64,000 bases of DNA from Viola odorata (Eukaryota > Streptophyta > Magnoliopsida > Malpighiales > Violaceae), in the NCBI GenBank assembly GCA_963691705.1, contig OY829542.1, positions 46,603,002 to 46,667,001 on the forward strand, in the 5' to 3' direction. Under the pieces are notes generated by a model, which was given only the letters and a program-made list of their open reading frames with translations, searched no databases and was not told the origin of the DNA. This document shows positions 11,564-23,222 of this stretch, one piece after another (the stretch's first letter is position 1; every line of letters begins with the position of its first letter). The translations under genes were made by a program, and so were the position numbers.

Positions 11564-13239
11564 GGAGTTATAGTATAAAAACCCATAAACTATACTCGAA
11601 AAATAGAAACCTCCCCTATACTAAAAAAATTAAAATCGAGGTCCCTGAACTAAAGGTCAACGAAATCAGGGTTCCTGCCGTCAGTCAAACTAACTTTCTG
11701 TTAGTTTTGACTGACTATTCCCAGTTGCTTGCAACCGACAACCAAGATGAAAAAAATTAAAAAATTAAACTTTCTCATCTTCCTCCTTCTGTTTCTTCCT
11801 GGATTATCACTACATCCAATTTAACAAAATTTCACATTAAAGTTCATACAAAATAAAATTGAATTATTTACAGCAACAAAATTAAACTAGATGCCCACCA
11901 ACTACACCTGTGCAAATTTCCCATTAAAATTGAATGTAAGAATTGATGTACAATAGAGTATTAACACCTAATTACAACTATCAAATATTAGCTTAATAGG
12001 AATTAAATCTGCAGAAATCTGAAATGAAGAAAGTGCAATCTACCATTTTCTGCCCAATTTCACCATCTCCTCCATTTCCAGATCTCTAAAAAAAGAATTA
12101 GAAATTCTTCCCCATCACTCTCTTCTGCACAGAAACTTCTCAAGTCAAAAGAACTTACGAATCAACATTTTCTTTGTCCCCAAAACCCACAACAAACACA
12201 CCAATTCCTCCATTCCTCCATTCCTTTCTTCTCTTCCCTTCTAATTTCATCAAAAAAGAAAGATTCCTAATTTATTTCTCCTTTCTCTGAATTTATGTTG
12301 CACTTCACCATACCCAAATTGTTGGATTCAAGAATGAAGTATAAAGTTCCCATCTTTTTCAGTTTCTACACAAACCCATTTCTTAAATTCGTGGCGGGGG
12401 AAAGTACTAACCCATCTGGGGAAAGTACTAAATTTTCCAACCAACAGCTCCAACATAGCAGATCTGGAGGAAAAGAAATTACTCCAACATTTGCAGAAAA
12501 TGGGCATCGTTTAGCATCCCTTTGTTTGAAGACAACGAAGCTGGATTTGCGAAACAGTGTCGTTTGAAGAAACAGAAGAAGAAGATGAACGATGCGGTCC
12601 ATGGATGTGAGAAGTGGAAGCCTGAATTTTCTCAGATCTAGTGCGAAACAGTATCGTCTACTATACCATGGAGAAACAAACATTAATTTTTGTTGTGCTA
12701 GTTGTAGTAGTGGTTTTGCTGGTTGAAGCAACCACCAAACTGATGCTTCTTTTTTTTGATTTCTGGGTTTTGGTTGCAAATTAGAAAAACCCTTCAGATC
12801 TAGATCTAAGGGTTGGTTGTTGGTGACATTGAAACGGGGCTATAAAAAGCAGCAAAAATGGCTTTCAGATCTAGATCTAAAAGTAAATAATTCAATTTGG
12901 TGAATTGATGATGATGGTGGTAGGAGAACACGATGAAGATAGGTTTGGCAGAGATGGTGAAACTAGTTGTCATAAGTAAATAAATGATTTAATTTTTTTC
13001 TTTCATTTTCGATTCCAGGTTGCAACAATCGGTTGTAATAAGTCATTATTAACAGACTGTTTGGTTGACTGACGGAATGGACCCACACTTCGTTGACTTT
13101 AAGTGCAGGGGAGGTATCTATTTTTAATGAAAATAAACCAGTTGTCATTATTAACAGACCGTTTGGAATAAAAATTTTAAAGTCCAGGGGAGGTATCTAT
13201 TTTTCGCGATAGTATAGGGGGTCTAAATGCTATAACCTC
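11564..13239. mobile_element. Non-autonomous Mutator-like element (MULE), 1.68 kb
   Basis: Long terminal inverted repeats pair the left end (GGAGTTATAG..., then CGAAAAATAGAAACCTCCCC) with the reverse complement of the right end (GAGGTTATAG..., CGAAAAATAGATACCTCCCC). A perfect 9-bp target duplication TACAAATTA flanks it (11555-11563 and 13240-13248), the length diagnostic of MULEs. Similarity between the ends extends inward past 100 bp with indels, including GTCAGTCAAACTAAC-type sequence. The interior has no transposase. Short open frames at 12295-12567 (+) and 12366-12779 (-) are not recognisable, so captured host sequence is possible but unproven. Confidence 0.85.
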
Positions 13240-13248
13240 TACAAATTA

Positions 13249-13580
13249 ATAAGCAGAGAAAATGAAGGAAGTACCTTGAATCGATTAACAAGAAGAAATC
13301 ATCGTCTAAATGCAAGATACTGCCAAAAAAAAAAATCCAGTCAAGAACCAAATAGAGGTGACAAAATCACGCATGATCAGTGGCTGAGAAGTGAGAACGA
13401 ACCGAAACGATGCCGATAGAAACTCCTCTCTTCTCTCGGCTTCTAACAACTGTTGTGCTAGTGTGGCAAATAAAAATTTAAGCGAGAAGAGAGAACTTGA
13501 ACAACACAAACAAATAGAAAAGGTGCCGACTTTGGTAGTTCTATTTGGTGGGAACCCTAACCGTTTGTAATACAGTAATA
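13249..13580. other. Short intergenic spacer
   Basis: Lies between the MULE target duplication and the first Stowaway MITE. No gene or RNA seen. Confidence 0.5.
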
Positions 13581-13590
13581 CTCCCTCTAC

Positions 13591-14451
13591 TAGGGGTGTC
13601 CATCGGACGGTATTTCGGTATTCGGTATACCGAATGCCCAAAAAAAATACCGTACCGTACCGAAATACCAAAATTAGTTCGGTACGGTATTTCGTTCTTT
13701 ATTAAACTACCATCCAAAACAATAACCAAATTGTCATCCAAAAAATAGTCAGATTTCTGCAAATTGAGTTCTTACTACCCAGCAGACAAAAATGAAATCA
13801 TACATTCTTATTCCTACAACAACAATCCTATTTCATCAAATCACATTCAATGACAGAATAGAAGATCATAGCAAGAAATCATATACTAGAAAGAATGGCA
13901 AGAAAAAAGAAAAGTTTAATTTGAAGGACACCATATCTGAGGAGCAGATCGAGGTCGTGGAGTTGGTTGGAGAGGGAAGAGGAGGCGATGTCGAGAGTGA
14001 GAGATTTAGAAAAGGTTGGTGGGTCTACACAGGAGCTAATCAGCTGTGATTTGACCTTCTGCGCTTCAAGGATAGAATGATTGAAAGAGCAAACTTGGAA
14101 GAGATGGGTGTAGATAGAGTCAGAGACAGGGAATGGAGACTCAAAAAGGACAGAGACAACATTCTTGAGATTGTTGGATCCAAGAAGAGTAAGGATTGTG
14201 TTTGTTAAAGCTTTGGGATTTATGGATTGGGTTTGGAGATTGGGGCTCTGCTTGTGAAGAAGACGAACCAGTATAGAAAAACCTAGAGGAGTAAGTAAAA
14301 GGGATTTTCGGTACGGTAGGTTCGGTATTACCGAACCTATCAAAATCAATACCGTACCGTACCGTACCGAAATACCGAATAGTAAATTCGGGTAAAACAA
14401 TATCGTCATAATTTGCATTATTTCGGTACGGTATTTCGGTGGACACCCCTA
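13591..14451. mobile_element. Non-autonomous hAT element carrying a PPR gene fragment
   Basis: The termini are TAGGGGTGTCC and GGACACCCCTA. The flanking 8-bp direct repeats CCCTCTAC/CCCTCTAG match at 7 of 8 positions, which fits hAT insertion with one later mutation. The subterminal regions are packed with CGGTACGGTATTTCGG words in both orientations, as expected of transposase-binding subterminal repeats. No transposase is present. The interior holds PPR-like coding sequence (separate entry). Confidence 0.85.
14011..14300 (-). pseudogene. Captured fragment of a PPR-repeat protein gene
   Basis: About 96 codons in one minus-strand frame read like the N-terminal part of a plant PLS-type pentatricopeptide protein: SDSIYTHLFQVCSFN, then ILEAQKVKSQLISS and DPPTF. 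This resembles the segment just before the PPR tandem in organelle RNA-editing factors. Homology stops abruptly at about 14011, and there is no start codon or remainder of the gene nearby. It therefore looks like a transduplicated piece inside the hAT element. Family call is by pattern recognition. Confidence 0.65.
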
Positions 14452-14710
14452 CCCTCTAGTGCACAATAAATGACTTTTTCTTACGGATCCGTACTGTTCA
14501 TCATACTTGTCATTTTATCTTTTTCGAATCATATATTTTATGCAAATGACAATTTTTTTTATGCATCAACCCAATTTGATGATGGTGTGGTAATTTGAGT
14601 GGAAATTAGGAGTAAAAATGAAACAATGTGGAATAAAATAAGATCAAAAGTCATTGTTCTACGGATTTTTACTATCCCAAAACGTCATTTATTTTGCTCC
14701 GGAGGGAGTA

Positions 14711-15375
14711 GTATAAATGCTCACTTAGAGCTTTAATTTTTTTTTTAAGATAAACAAATATTATTAAATACAATTATATTTTGTTTAAACAATTTATTTA
14801 ATACAATTAAATTTAAAATAATATAAATAAACTATTATAAAAAAAATGCTTCTATACAACCTATGAACAAAGTGAAGACATCGTTTTGACCTTGATAATT
14901 AAACAATAGATGTTGATAATTGAAATTTGTGAGGAAAAGAAAACTTAGTCTTTTTTTAAAGTGGTGGACAATAGTGATAGATGGTTTCATAAACAAATTG
15001 AAAATCAAACTACTTCAAAACTTTTAGTTTGTGTTAAAGGGGTGTAGTTCATCGGAATATATCAGTATATTAGAATTTAAGTTCGAACCTTATTTCCGTC
15101 TATAAAAAATAAAATAAAATATAGTTTGTAAATTGGTGGCTTAATCGAATTCAATCAAATTTGAAGGTGGAGTTACAATATAAAGATGAATATTTAGGAT
15201 TTAATAAACCACAAAAAAGTGATAAAAAGGAAATAAAATATGGTGCGAAACGGATTCAACTATTTGTTCCAATCGATTATCCCTCCTCGTTCTGTTCAAG
15301 TCAAACTACATTTTCTTATCCAAACCAGTTAAGTTCATCTATCAGGCTCCTTTAGACATTTGTTCATACTTCATA
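14711..15375. other. AT-rich spacer between MITEs
   Basis: No gene. Around 15042-15089 a short segment resembles RNA polymerase III box A (GTAGTTCATCGG) and box B (AGTTCGAACC) about 35 bp apart, followed by an A-rich tail. It might be a decayed tRNA-derived SINE. Confidence 0.35.
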
Positions 15376-15635
15376 CTCCCTCCTTCCCCAATTAAATGTC
15401 TTTCTCACATCCCAATATTCAGTAGGGAACGCATATCGAGAAGGTCGGATGAGGCACTATTTGACCCCAAAAAATTCCGTACTTTTTTTCAAACCTACGT
15501 TAATCCTTAACGTACTTCTGAGAAAAAATTCGGGGCAAAATTGTCTCAAATAGTGACTGTTCCGGCCGTCTTAAGATACGTTTCGAAACAGTAAAAGCAA
15601 AAGCTAAAACGACATTTAATTGGGGAAGGAGGGAG
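15376..15635. mobile_element. Stowaway MITE, 260 bp
   Basis: The ends CTCCCTCCTTCCCCAATTAA and its near-exact reverse complement TTAATTGGGGAAGGAGGGAG are flanked by TA on both sides (15374-15375, 15636-15637). This is the canonical Stowaway terminal motif and target site. The inside is non-coding. Confidence 0.9.
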
Positions 15636-16706
15636 TAGTTCATGGCATAATGGTGCTGCTGGTGTTGCTACCCGAATTTTGACTTACGTCACAACTTTTT
15701 TTTTAATTTTTTATTGCTTGTCACACTAATAACCCACTTTCGTCAAATTTCAATCGATTTTTTGATCATGGACTATTTTTTTTAATATTTCACGTTATTT
15801 CACGTCTTTTTAGTTTTTCGTATTTTTCTCGTATTTTCGACTAAACCGTATTTTCGGTTTTCGTCAACACATTTACGTATTTTTACGTTTATCGCATTTA
15901 ATAGCTTATCTAGGTCAAATATCTATCGATCCTTGGTCCTAGGCTAGTTTGTTTAATATTCCGTGCCATTTCGTGTCTTTTTATTTTTTTCGTAGTTTTG
16001 ACTGTCTTTTTGCTCGAACTTCTTTCGGTCTTGAGTAAGTTTTCTCGGACCGCGGGTCGAACCCGTTATTTATTTAGTTGATAATTACCTACTATTTTTC
16101 TAATTTGACGCCATCTCGTTTGGTTTCGTTCAATTTTTGCCGTAAGGGCATTTATTTTGCGTCCGAACTTTCAACATTTCCGAAAGAGAAAGTAAATACG
16201 TCAAACCAAGTTTCGCAGTTATTCACTGTCTACTATTTATTTTGTCTTATTTTTCTACACCTTTTAGTCCTTTCGGTTCAAATTTATTTTCATTTTTCAA
16301 GCGAGTCCGTAGCTCGAACCGAAAATATCCAGTTCGTGCCACGATTAATATGCATTAATGCATAAATTGCACAGCCCGAAATTGAATCAACCCCGGAATC
16401 AAATTTCACAGCCCGGAATTGAATCAACCCCGGAATCAAATTACAAATCCGGAATCAAAATCACGACCCAGAATTGAATCAAAACCCAATCCGGCCACCT
16501 CCCCAATCCGGCCCCTCCCTTTTTTTCAAGACTTACTATCACCAATTAAAGCCATTTAATTTCTTCATCATCACCCGACCAACCGACTGCAAATGATCGT
16601 CACGAACCTCCTATCGCCGGACTTCTCACATTCACTCGCCCTTGGTCCTCACGCCCGCGACGCCCACTCTCGCCTTGGCCTCCAAGTCCACTCGCGGCTG
16701 CCTTGC

Positions 16707-16715
16707 CTATAAATA
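16707..16715 (+). promoter_or_regulatory. TATA box of LTR A
   Basis: CTATAAATA occurs at the same LTR position in LTRs B and C, followed in each by a CAAGCAACAAG leader motif. This is the U3 promoter of the family. Confidence 0.7.
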
Positions 16716-18244
16716 CAGACCTTCAAGCAACAAGAAAAGGGCACCAAAATCTCCTCTTAATCTCCATTTCTTGCTCATCCTTCTTGGCCCTTAGCTCTCC
16801 CGGCGAGGTAACTCTCTCTCTCTCTCTAGCTCTTCTCTTTTGAATTTTCGTTCATAACCTTAATCAACTCGTAAATTGCTAAAACTTGCTTCTCTTGCTT
16901 TGTTTTCATGCCAATTTCATTACTCTAGCTCCAATTTAATTGTATAGTATCTTGGTTAATTAATGGCCTAATTACCAATTAATGCATATTTTTTTGCTTG
17001 TTAAATCTGTCCACTATTTTGTTCAAAATTTGTGAGCTGTTTTGCTTGGCTTGAGCTACTGTTATGCTACTATAATTATTGGTGCTATTTTGGGTGTGTT
17101 TTATTGATTTGGTTGTGCTTTGGTCGTCGGCCATGGAGCCAGCGACGTGAAGAAAAAGAAAGGAAGAAGAAGGTAAGGCTGGGCGGGAAACATAAGGAAA
17201 GAAAGGTGATGGGTTTGGCCTTTGCCAAGCCCATCTATTTTAAATTAAAGAGGTTTGGGCTTGGATTAATTCCGAGCCCATTTTTTCATATCCAAAAATC
17301 AACCAAGGCCCGACCCATTTAAATTTCGTATGCGTACAATTAACTTTTTCGTAAACCTTCTTGTTTAATTTCTCGTATGATTTTCGCATGCTTGTAAATT
17401 GTTATTTATTCTATGTCTTAGTTTCTGTATGAAATGTTTACATGCTCGTGTGCGATATTGTTTATTTTATTCTATGTGCTAATTTCGTATGAAATTATTC
17501 GTATGCTCACATGATGATTTGCTTGCTTTATGCCATGATAATTTCGTATGAAATATTAATTGCTTGCATGTTATGAATAATTTGTTGAGTTGTTTACCAT
17601 GCTTTATTTTAATTAATTGCTTGCATGTTGTAAATAAATTGTTTATTAATTATGCCATATTTTATTTAATTAATTGCTTACTTGTCATAAATTAAATAAT
17701 TGTTTGTGTGCGCTTTTATTATTTATTATTTTCGAACTATCACTAATACTCTTAATTCGTAGGTAATCTTTAAAGTCTTCGCTCGCAAGTACGCCCCTTC
17801 TAAGTCTCTTTTATTTATCATTTTTCGCAAATATTATTCGTATGCATGTTATTTAGAAATGTTCATATCATAATCATATGCATGATATTTAGAATTGTTA
17901 GAAAATAAAATCAATGCACATGTTTACGTGTTTAAATCACTCGCTTTTTTATGCCATAAAATTAATTGCTATACATTGATACATGAGCATGGTGGCTTCG
18001 ATCCCACACGGTTATGCGCATTCATTAAATCGGTATTATGCTAGTTTTTTATCCATGATAGGATCACGTAGTAATTAATTAATCATGCATGTCCCGATGA
18101 TAAAAAGGGAGGAACGTCCGCTCTAGCATACGGAAAAAATGGTAACCCCGTCCTTCGGTCCTAATCGGAAATAACAATGTCCCAACGAAAAATGCTAAGA
18201 TGTAACGTCACCTTTGAGGGCCCACATCGTTTGTAAAAAAATGT

Positions 18245-18555
18245 TTAAGTAATTGGAAAGTGGCCCAATTTTCGTAACATGATTTCGGTTGACGCTCTAC
18301 GATCGTTTACCATGTAAATGATTAGAAAGTGGCTCGTTTATGTGCGCGGGATTGGTTGACATGCTGCGATTATTTTACTCATTTTCGTGTCAATTTTTTT
18401 TTAAGTAATCGAAAAGTGGCCCAATTTTTATAACAGGATTTCGGTTAACGCTCTACGATCGTTTACCATGTAAATGATTGGAAAGTGACCTGTTTTCATG
18501 CGCGGGATTAGTTGACATGCTGCGATTATTTACTGATTTTCGTGTTAAAAATTAA
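18245..18555. repeat. Tandem duplication of about 160 bp inside LTR A
   Basis: Two imperfect copies begin near 18245 and 18402 and share AAAGTGGCCCAATTTT, CGGTTGACGCTCTACGATCG and GTTGACATGCTGCGATTATT. LTR D carries the same module once (near 41840-41950, inverted), while LTRs B and C lack it. It therefore marks an LTR subfamily. Confidence 0.75.
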
Positions 18556-19343
18556 ACATAGTAAACACCTTCCCACTTTATAACCGGTAACCTTTTTAAA
18601 GGATGTGACTCAGGTTCCTAACACCTTCCCGAGTTCATAATACGACCGCAAACCTTCGTTCTTTGGTTTAGACCCAAGCCTTAGTTTTTATTCTTATGTC
18701 ATGACATTAGGTTCCCTAAACCTAGAAAATAAATAGGGTGACGACTTCATTTGCATTATGCGAAGCATCCATTTATGCTTAGCATCCGTCCCGAACCTGT
18801 TCGCGTAAAAAATCAAAAAGGGGGTGCGACAGTTTGGCAACAAATTAGGGTCGAAGCCGATTTTATGTTTTTTTTTATTTACTCGCTTTATTGATTTGTT
18901 TTCATGATTGCTATTTGTATTATGCTTGGATCAATTGTCATACTCATGCATAGTGCCTCACACCCAAGGGACAATTACCAAATAGGCTTAAGAGGGTAGT
19001 AGTGACGCCCTGGGACACGTGTCCTGGGTAGTGTTCACCAACCCCACTCGGACGAACCCCTAAAAGCAGTCGAAAGGTTGCCCAGTTCCGCAAGGAATTG
19101 GTTGACACTGGCCGACACTTTAAGGACCATTCTATGGTATCGTCCGGGAACTTTGTGGCCGTTAGAAATTAGTCAACGTCAAAGCCTTGCATATACATCA
19201 TTTTGTTTGTTAATAGCTTTGATTATCCTATTTTTTCATTCTTATTTTTCTCACATGTGAATGAAAAATGTAGTAAAATAATTTATTCATTTTACTGACA
19301 CTTGAACTTTTATTTTTCTCAGGGCCCATTCTGCTTATTCAAA

Positions 19344-19802
19344 ATGGCAGTGCCTACTTTGCTTTCACTTGACACTTTTAGGGGACGAAGTTTTGAGAAC
19401 CAAGCAGCACGAGGAGATGTACTAAAACCTGGTTTCATCCCTGACATCACGACCAAGGTTAAGGTAGAGGCTACAGAGTTAGACGTAACCAAGGTTAGGA
19501 GGTTAAGGAACGAATTGACCCAGAATGAGGATGCTCAGTTTGAACGTAGCTACGGGAAATTATTGACAATGATCAATGTGAGGATTGATTGGGGTTGCAT
19601 CCGGGCAGCCCTGAAATTCTGGGACCCCTACTACCGCTGCTTCTCTTTCGACGGAGGGGTGGATTTGACCCCTACTTTAGAGGAATACTCCGCTCTGATG
19701 TGCTTCGCCTCTCCTATTTCGACCATATATCAGAACGCCCGCCTTGATTCCTCTAGCATCAAAGTTAGGCTACGTGTGGAGACTACGTGTGGTGTTGGTC
19801 AG
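19344..19802 (+). pseudogene. ORF1 of element A, first part (plant-mobile-domain-like)
   Basis: Starts MAVPTLLSLDTF after a leader. The 153 codons contain GCIRAALKFWDPYYRCFSF and DLTPTLEEYSALM, the signature of the aminotransferase-like plant mobile domain found in the extra ORF of Ogre/Tat elements. The frame is broken at 19803 by insertion of element BC and resumes at 31772. The function of this protein in the retroelement is unknown; the domain also occurs in host MAIN/MAIL silencing proteins. Confidence 0.75.
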
Positions 19803-20510
19803 TGTTGCTACCCGATTTTGGATTTCTCTCGTCACAATTTTGCATATTTAATGTTTACCGTATTTAATAGCTCGTCTTGGTCAAATTTCTGTTGATTCTT
19901 TATCTTAGGCTAGTTTGTTTAATATTCCATGTCATTTCGTGCCTTCTCATTTTTTTCGTACTTTCGACTGTCTTTTCGCTCGAACTTTTCTCGGTCCCGA
20001 GTAAGTTTCCTCGGACCGTGGGTCGAACGCGTTATTTCTTTAATTGATAAATATGTACGATTTTTCTCTTTCCCGCCATCGAGCTTGGTTTCGTTCAATT
20101 TTTGTCGTAAGGACATTTATTTTGCGTCCGAACTTTTAACATTTTCAAAAGAGAAAATAAATGCGTTAAATCAAGTTTTGCATTTCTTCACTGTATACTA
20201 GTTTTCTCGTCTTATTTTTCTACACGTCGTGGTTTCCTCGGTTCGGATTTATTAGCGATTTTGCTCGTACAAAAAATATCCCGTTCGTATCCAAATTCAT
20301 GCATTAATGGCAATTAATGCATGTTTATCCGAATCCCTTCACCTTTCCCCCTAGCTAGCCTTGCCGACTTGGATTTATCATCACAAGCTCACATCCACGA
20401 ATCCTTGGCCACACAAATGAAACTTGCTCCTTACTTCAACGTTCGTTTTCATCATCACCGGCCTCGTCATCGCGCCTCGTCGATAACCTCCAAACCGCCT
20501 CCAACTTGCC

Positions 20511-20518
20511 TATAAATA
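20511..20518 (+). promoter_or_regulatory. TATA box of LTR B
   Basis: TATAAATA followed by CCGAGCTCAAGCAACAAG. The same sequence occurs in LTR C at 29858. Confidence 0.7.
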
Positions 20519-20999
20519 CCGAGCTCAAGCAACAAGAAAAAAGGGGGCCAATTCCATGCTTTAGTCCCCCTTTTTATTTCATGCACTCTCCCTCTATTTT
20601 GCTTTCAATTGCTTGCATTTTTATTAATTAATTGCCTCTATTTTAATTAAATCAATTGCTCCTGTCTTATTGTCAATTAATTGCTCCTACCCCTGCTAAT
20701 CAATTACTGTCTTCGTGTCAACTTAATTTTGCCGCTCTACCTCGTTCAAATTGCTTACTGTTTTGATGATTTAAAAGCTTTGTACTAATTAATTTGCTTG
20801 CTAAATTTGCCTACTGTTTTTGCTTAATTATATAATGTTTTTTTTGCTTAACTAATTTGCTGCGTTCGTTTATTTTATGCTGCTGTTGATTTAATTGATT
20901 GTTGATAGGGGCTTAATTTTGGTTTTTGGTCATTGTTTGTTGCAGGTTTGACTGAAGGAAGAAGAAGAACAATAAAAGAAGGAGGGAAAGGTGATGGGT

Positions 21000-21430
21000 T
21001 GATGGCTGTTTTAATTTAAAGGAATGAAGGAGTGGGCTGCCATTGTTGGCCCAAGCGGAGGAAAGAAGCTGGGCAGCTTGCTGCTGGCCCACGCGAAAGA
21101 AAAGGAAAGAAAGCTAGGCCGCGCCTGGCCCAGCGTGAGGAGAAGAGAAGGGCTGCGTCCTTGACACAAGCCCAACAGAAAAAGAAAAGAAGGAAGGGCT
21201 GGGCGCTTGGCCCAGGCAAGAAAGGAATGAGCTGCTGGCCCAAGCGGGAAAAGAAAAGAAAGAAAGGAGGGCTGCATCCCTGCTCAGCCCAAGCAAGAAA
21301 AGGAAAAGTTGGGCTTCTAGCCCACACGGAAGAAAAGAAAGAGGCCAGCTTGGCCCACCAGGTGGGCTGGGCTGGTCTGGTCTGCCTTGGGCCCAGCAAA
21401 GGGCCCAGCTGTGGGGCCCGGTTGTCGAGG
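21000..21430. repeat. Purine-rich, GGCCCA-punctuated LTR segment
   Basis: The plus strand alternates GAAAGAAAAGAAAGAAAGG-type runs with GCTGGCCCA/GGGCTTGGCCCA words about every 30-60 bp. It is repeated at 30345-30770 in LTR C, and a related version occurs inverted in LTR D (42640-42920). The long open frames through it arise from base composition rather than selection. Confidence 0.6.
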
Positions 21431-22427
21431 CCCGTCGATTTATTTTCGTCAATGGATCGTTGTAATAATTATTTAAGTAATTATTTTAATTGTGGTTTGT
21501 AATAATTACTTAAGTAAGTATTTTAATTGTGGTTTGTAATAATTAATTAGATAAATAGTTAAAAATCATGTATATTTGTTTATACATATTTTATTATCAA
21601 TTGTCGTTAACTTTGGTTTTGAAGGGATGGATCGATCGGGGTTCGTCAAATCGGGTAAGTTTATTTTAAACCATTTTATTTATTTTTATGCTTTGAATGG
21701 ATGTTTATTAGAAATGTTAAAACCTCGATCATATCGTATGCATGACCACTTAGAATGCGTTAGAACCACCCCATTCGTATGCATGACATATAGAATTGCT
21801 AAACAATTAAAATCAATCCCACATGTACCACATGCTTAACCCACTTGCGTTTAAATGCCATGAAATTAATTGCTATACGTTGATATGTGAGCATGGTGGC
21901 TTCGATCCCACACAGTTTACTTGCATTAATTAATCGGTACTTTGCTAGTTTTGCCATGATAGATCACATAGTAATAATTAAATCATGCATGGCCCAATGA
22001 TAAAAAGGGGGGAACGTCCGCTCTAGCATACGAACAAACGGTAACCCCGTCCTTCGGTCCCAATCGAAAATGACAAGTTCCAACGAAAAATGCTAAGATG
22101 TAACGTCACCTTGGAGGGCCCAAATTACATGTTTAAAATGTTTTCTCAAAACACGTCGCATACCGGTAACTTTTTTAAGGATGTGACTTGGGTGCCTAAC
22201 ACCTTTCCAAGTCCATAAATACGACCTCGAACCATTGTTCTTTGGTTTAGACCTATTATACCTTAGTTTATTTATTTTTATGCCATGACGATTAGGTTCC
22301 CTAAACCTTAGAAAATTAGGGTGGCGACTTCATTTTGCATGATGTTAAGACAAGTCCAACGCTTGTCTCGCATTGTGGCCCGTCCCGAACCTTTACTCGT
22401 TTTCAACGAAAAGGGGATGCGATAGTT

Positions 22428-22445
22428 TGGCGACTTCACTGGGGA
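22428..22445 (+). other. Primer-binding site of element BC
   Basis: TGGCGACTTCACTGGGGA begins 3 bp after the LTR end. It resembles the TGGCGACTCCACTGGGGA primer site that I recall for Ogre/Tat elements. The tRNA species was not verified. Confidence 0.7.
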
Positions 22446-22967
22446 CTAGTAGGGTCGAAGCCGGTTTTATGGTGTTTACTTTTTTTATTTACTTGCTTTA
22501 AATAAATTATTTTCGTGATTGTTATATGCTATTGGCTTTAATAAATTGTTCATATGCATCTCATGCATAAATGCTTATCGCCGGCCATAACACCAAATAG
22601 GATTAGGATTGGTAGTAGTGAAGTCCTGGGGCCTACGCCCTAGTAAGCTTTCATGAACCCTAACTCGGATGTTGAACCCTTAAATGGATTGAGCGCACAG
22701 AATCCTTGTCATGATTCGGTCAACGCTCTTGTATCCGTTTATAGGGGACCCCTTTTAGGGTAACATTTGGGAACTTTTCAGCCAGTTAGATAGAGTCGGA
22801 GTCACCCCAGCATATGCATCATGTTCGTGCATTTATTTTGTTGATGCCATGTTTATGCGTTACGGTTTTACTTTATACTTGTATTTTCCTCATGTTGTAT
22901 TTTTTTTGCTAACGCAATAATTTTCTTTTCTTCTCGTAAAACAACCCCACCTTACTTGTTCACTCAA

Positions 22968-23222
22968 ATGGCAACACCCATGATGCTTTCACTTAATACT
23001 TTCAGGATTTCAAGCTACAACGATCAGTCGGAATAGGGGGACATGTTGAAATCCGGTTTTATTCCCGATATTATGACCAAGATTGGGATGGAAGAAGTGG
23101 AGAGTCAGAAAGGGGAGATTACGTCGTTGGAATGTTTTTGGTATGAGCAAACAAATCTCGACTTTCAAGAACACAAGAATAGTTGTTTTAAGTTCGGCCG
23201 CACACTCTTTTACCTTAGCCAA
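22968..23222 (+). pseudogene. Deleted ORF1 remnant in element BC
   Basis: ATG at 22968 reads MATPMMLSLNTFR, matching the start of element A's ORF1. After a few changes GFIPDI is followed directly by QKGEITSLECFWYEQ, which matches the coiled-coil end of A's ORF1 (QRGEMASLKYFWNKQ, near 32945). The whole mobile-like domain between has been deleted. This shows how the non-autonomous element arose. Confidence 0.7.

Larger units (their letters stand above)
13581..14708. mobile_element. Stowaway MITE split by a hAT element
   Basis: The left end reads CTCCCTCTA and, once the hAT insert (13591-14451) and its duplicated 8 bp are ignored, continues GTGCACAATAAATGAC. The reverse complement of the right end reads CTCCCTCCGGAGCAAAATAAATGAC. 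These are Stowaway (Tc1/mariner) terminal repeats with flanking TA dinucleotides (13579-13580 and 14709-14710). Without the insert the MITE is about 259 bp, the same size as the second Stowaway at 15376. Confidence 0.85.
15663..18831 (+). repeat. 5' LTR of element A (about 3.17 kb)
   Basis: Begins TGTTGCTACCCG and ends GGGTGCGACA, immediately followed by GTTTGGCAAC, a decayed version of the primer-binding sequence seen intact at 22428. The 5-bp target site at its left (GCTGG, 15658-15662) cannot be matched because the 3' end of the element is missing. A 42-bp direct duplication (about 16370-16455, CACAGCCCGGAATTGAATC) and a CT microsatellite (16807) lie inside it. Confidence 0.85.
19803..22424 (+). 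repeat. 5' LTR of element BC
   Basis: Starts TGTTGCTACCCGATTTTGG and ends GGGGATGCGATA (CA mutated to TA). It is near-identical to LTR C over its length apart from scattered substitutions and a short deletion near C's start (about 29310). It contains a GA-rich, TGGCCCA-punctuated segment at 21000-21430. Confidence 0.9.

Noticed and set aside
12366..12779. 137-codon minus-strand frame inside the MULE
   Set aside because: No recognisable domain, weak start context and a hydrophobic low-complexity segment; kept only as a possible captured sequence in the MULE entry.
21032..21502. 156-codon open frame in LTR B (and frames on the opposite strand, repeated in LTR C)
   Set aside because: The purine-rich, GGCCCA-repeated composition avoids stop codons on both strands; the peptide is low-complexity and the frame is not kept between LTR B and C.
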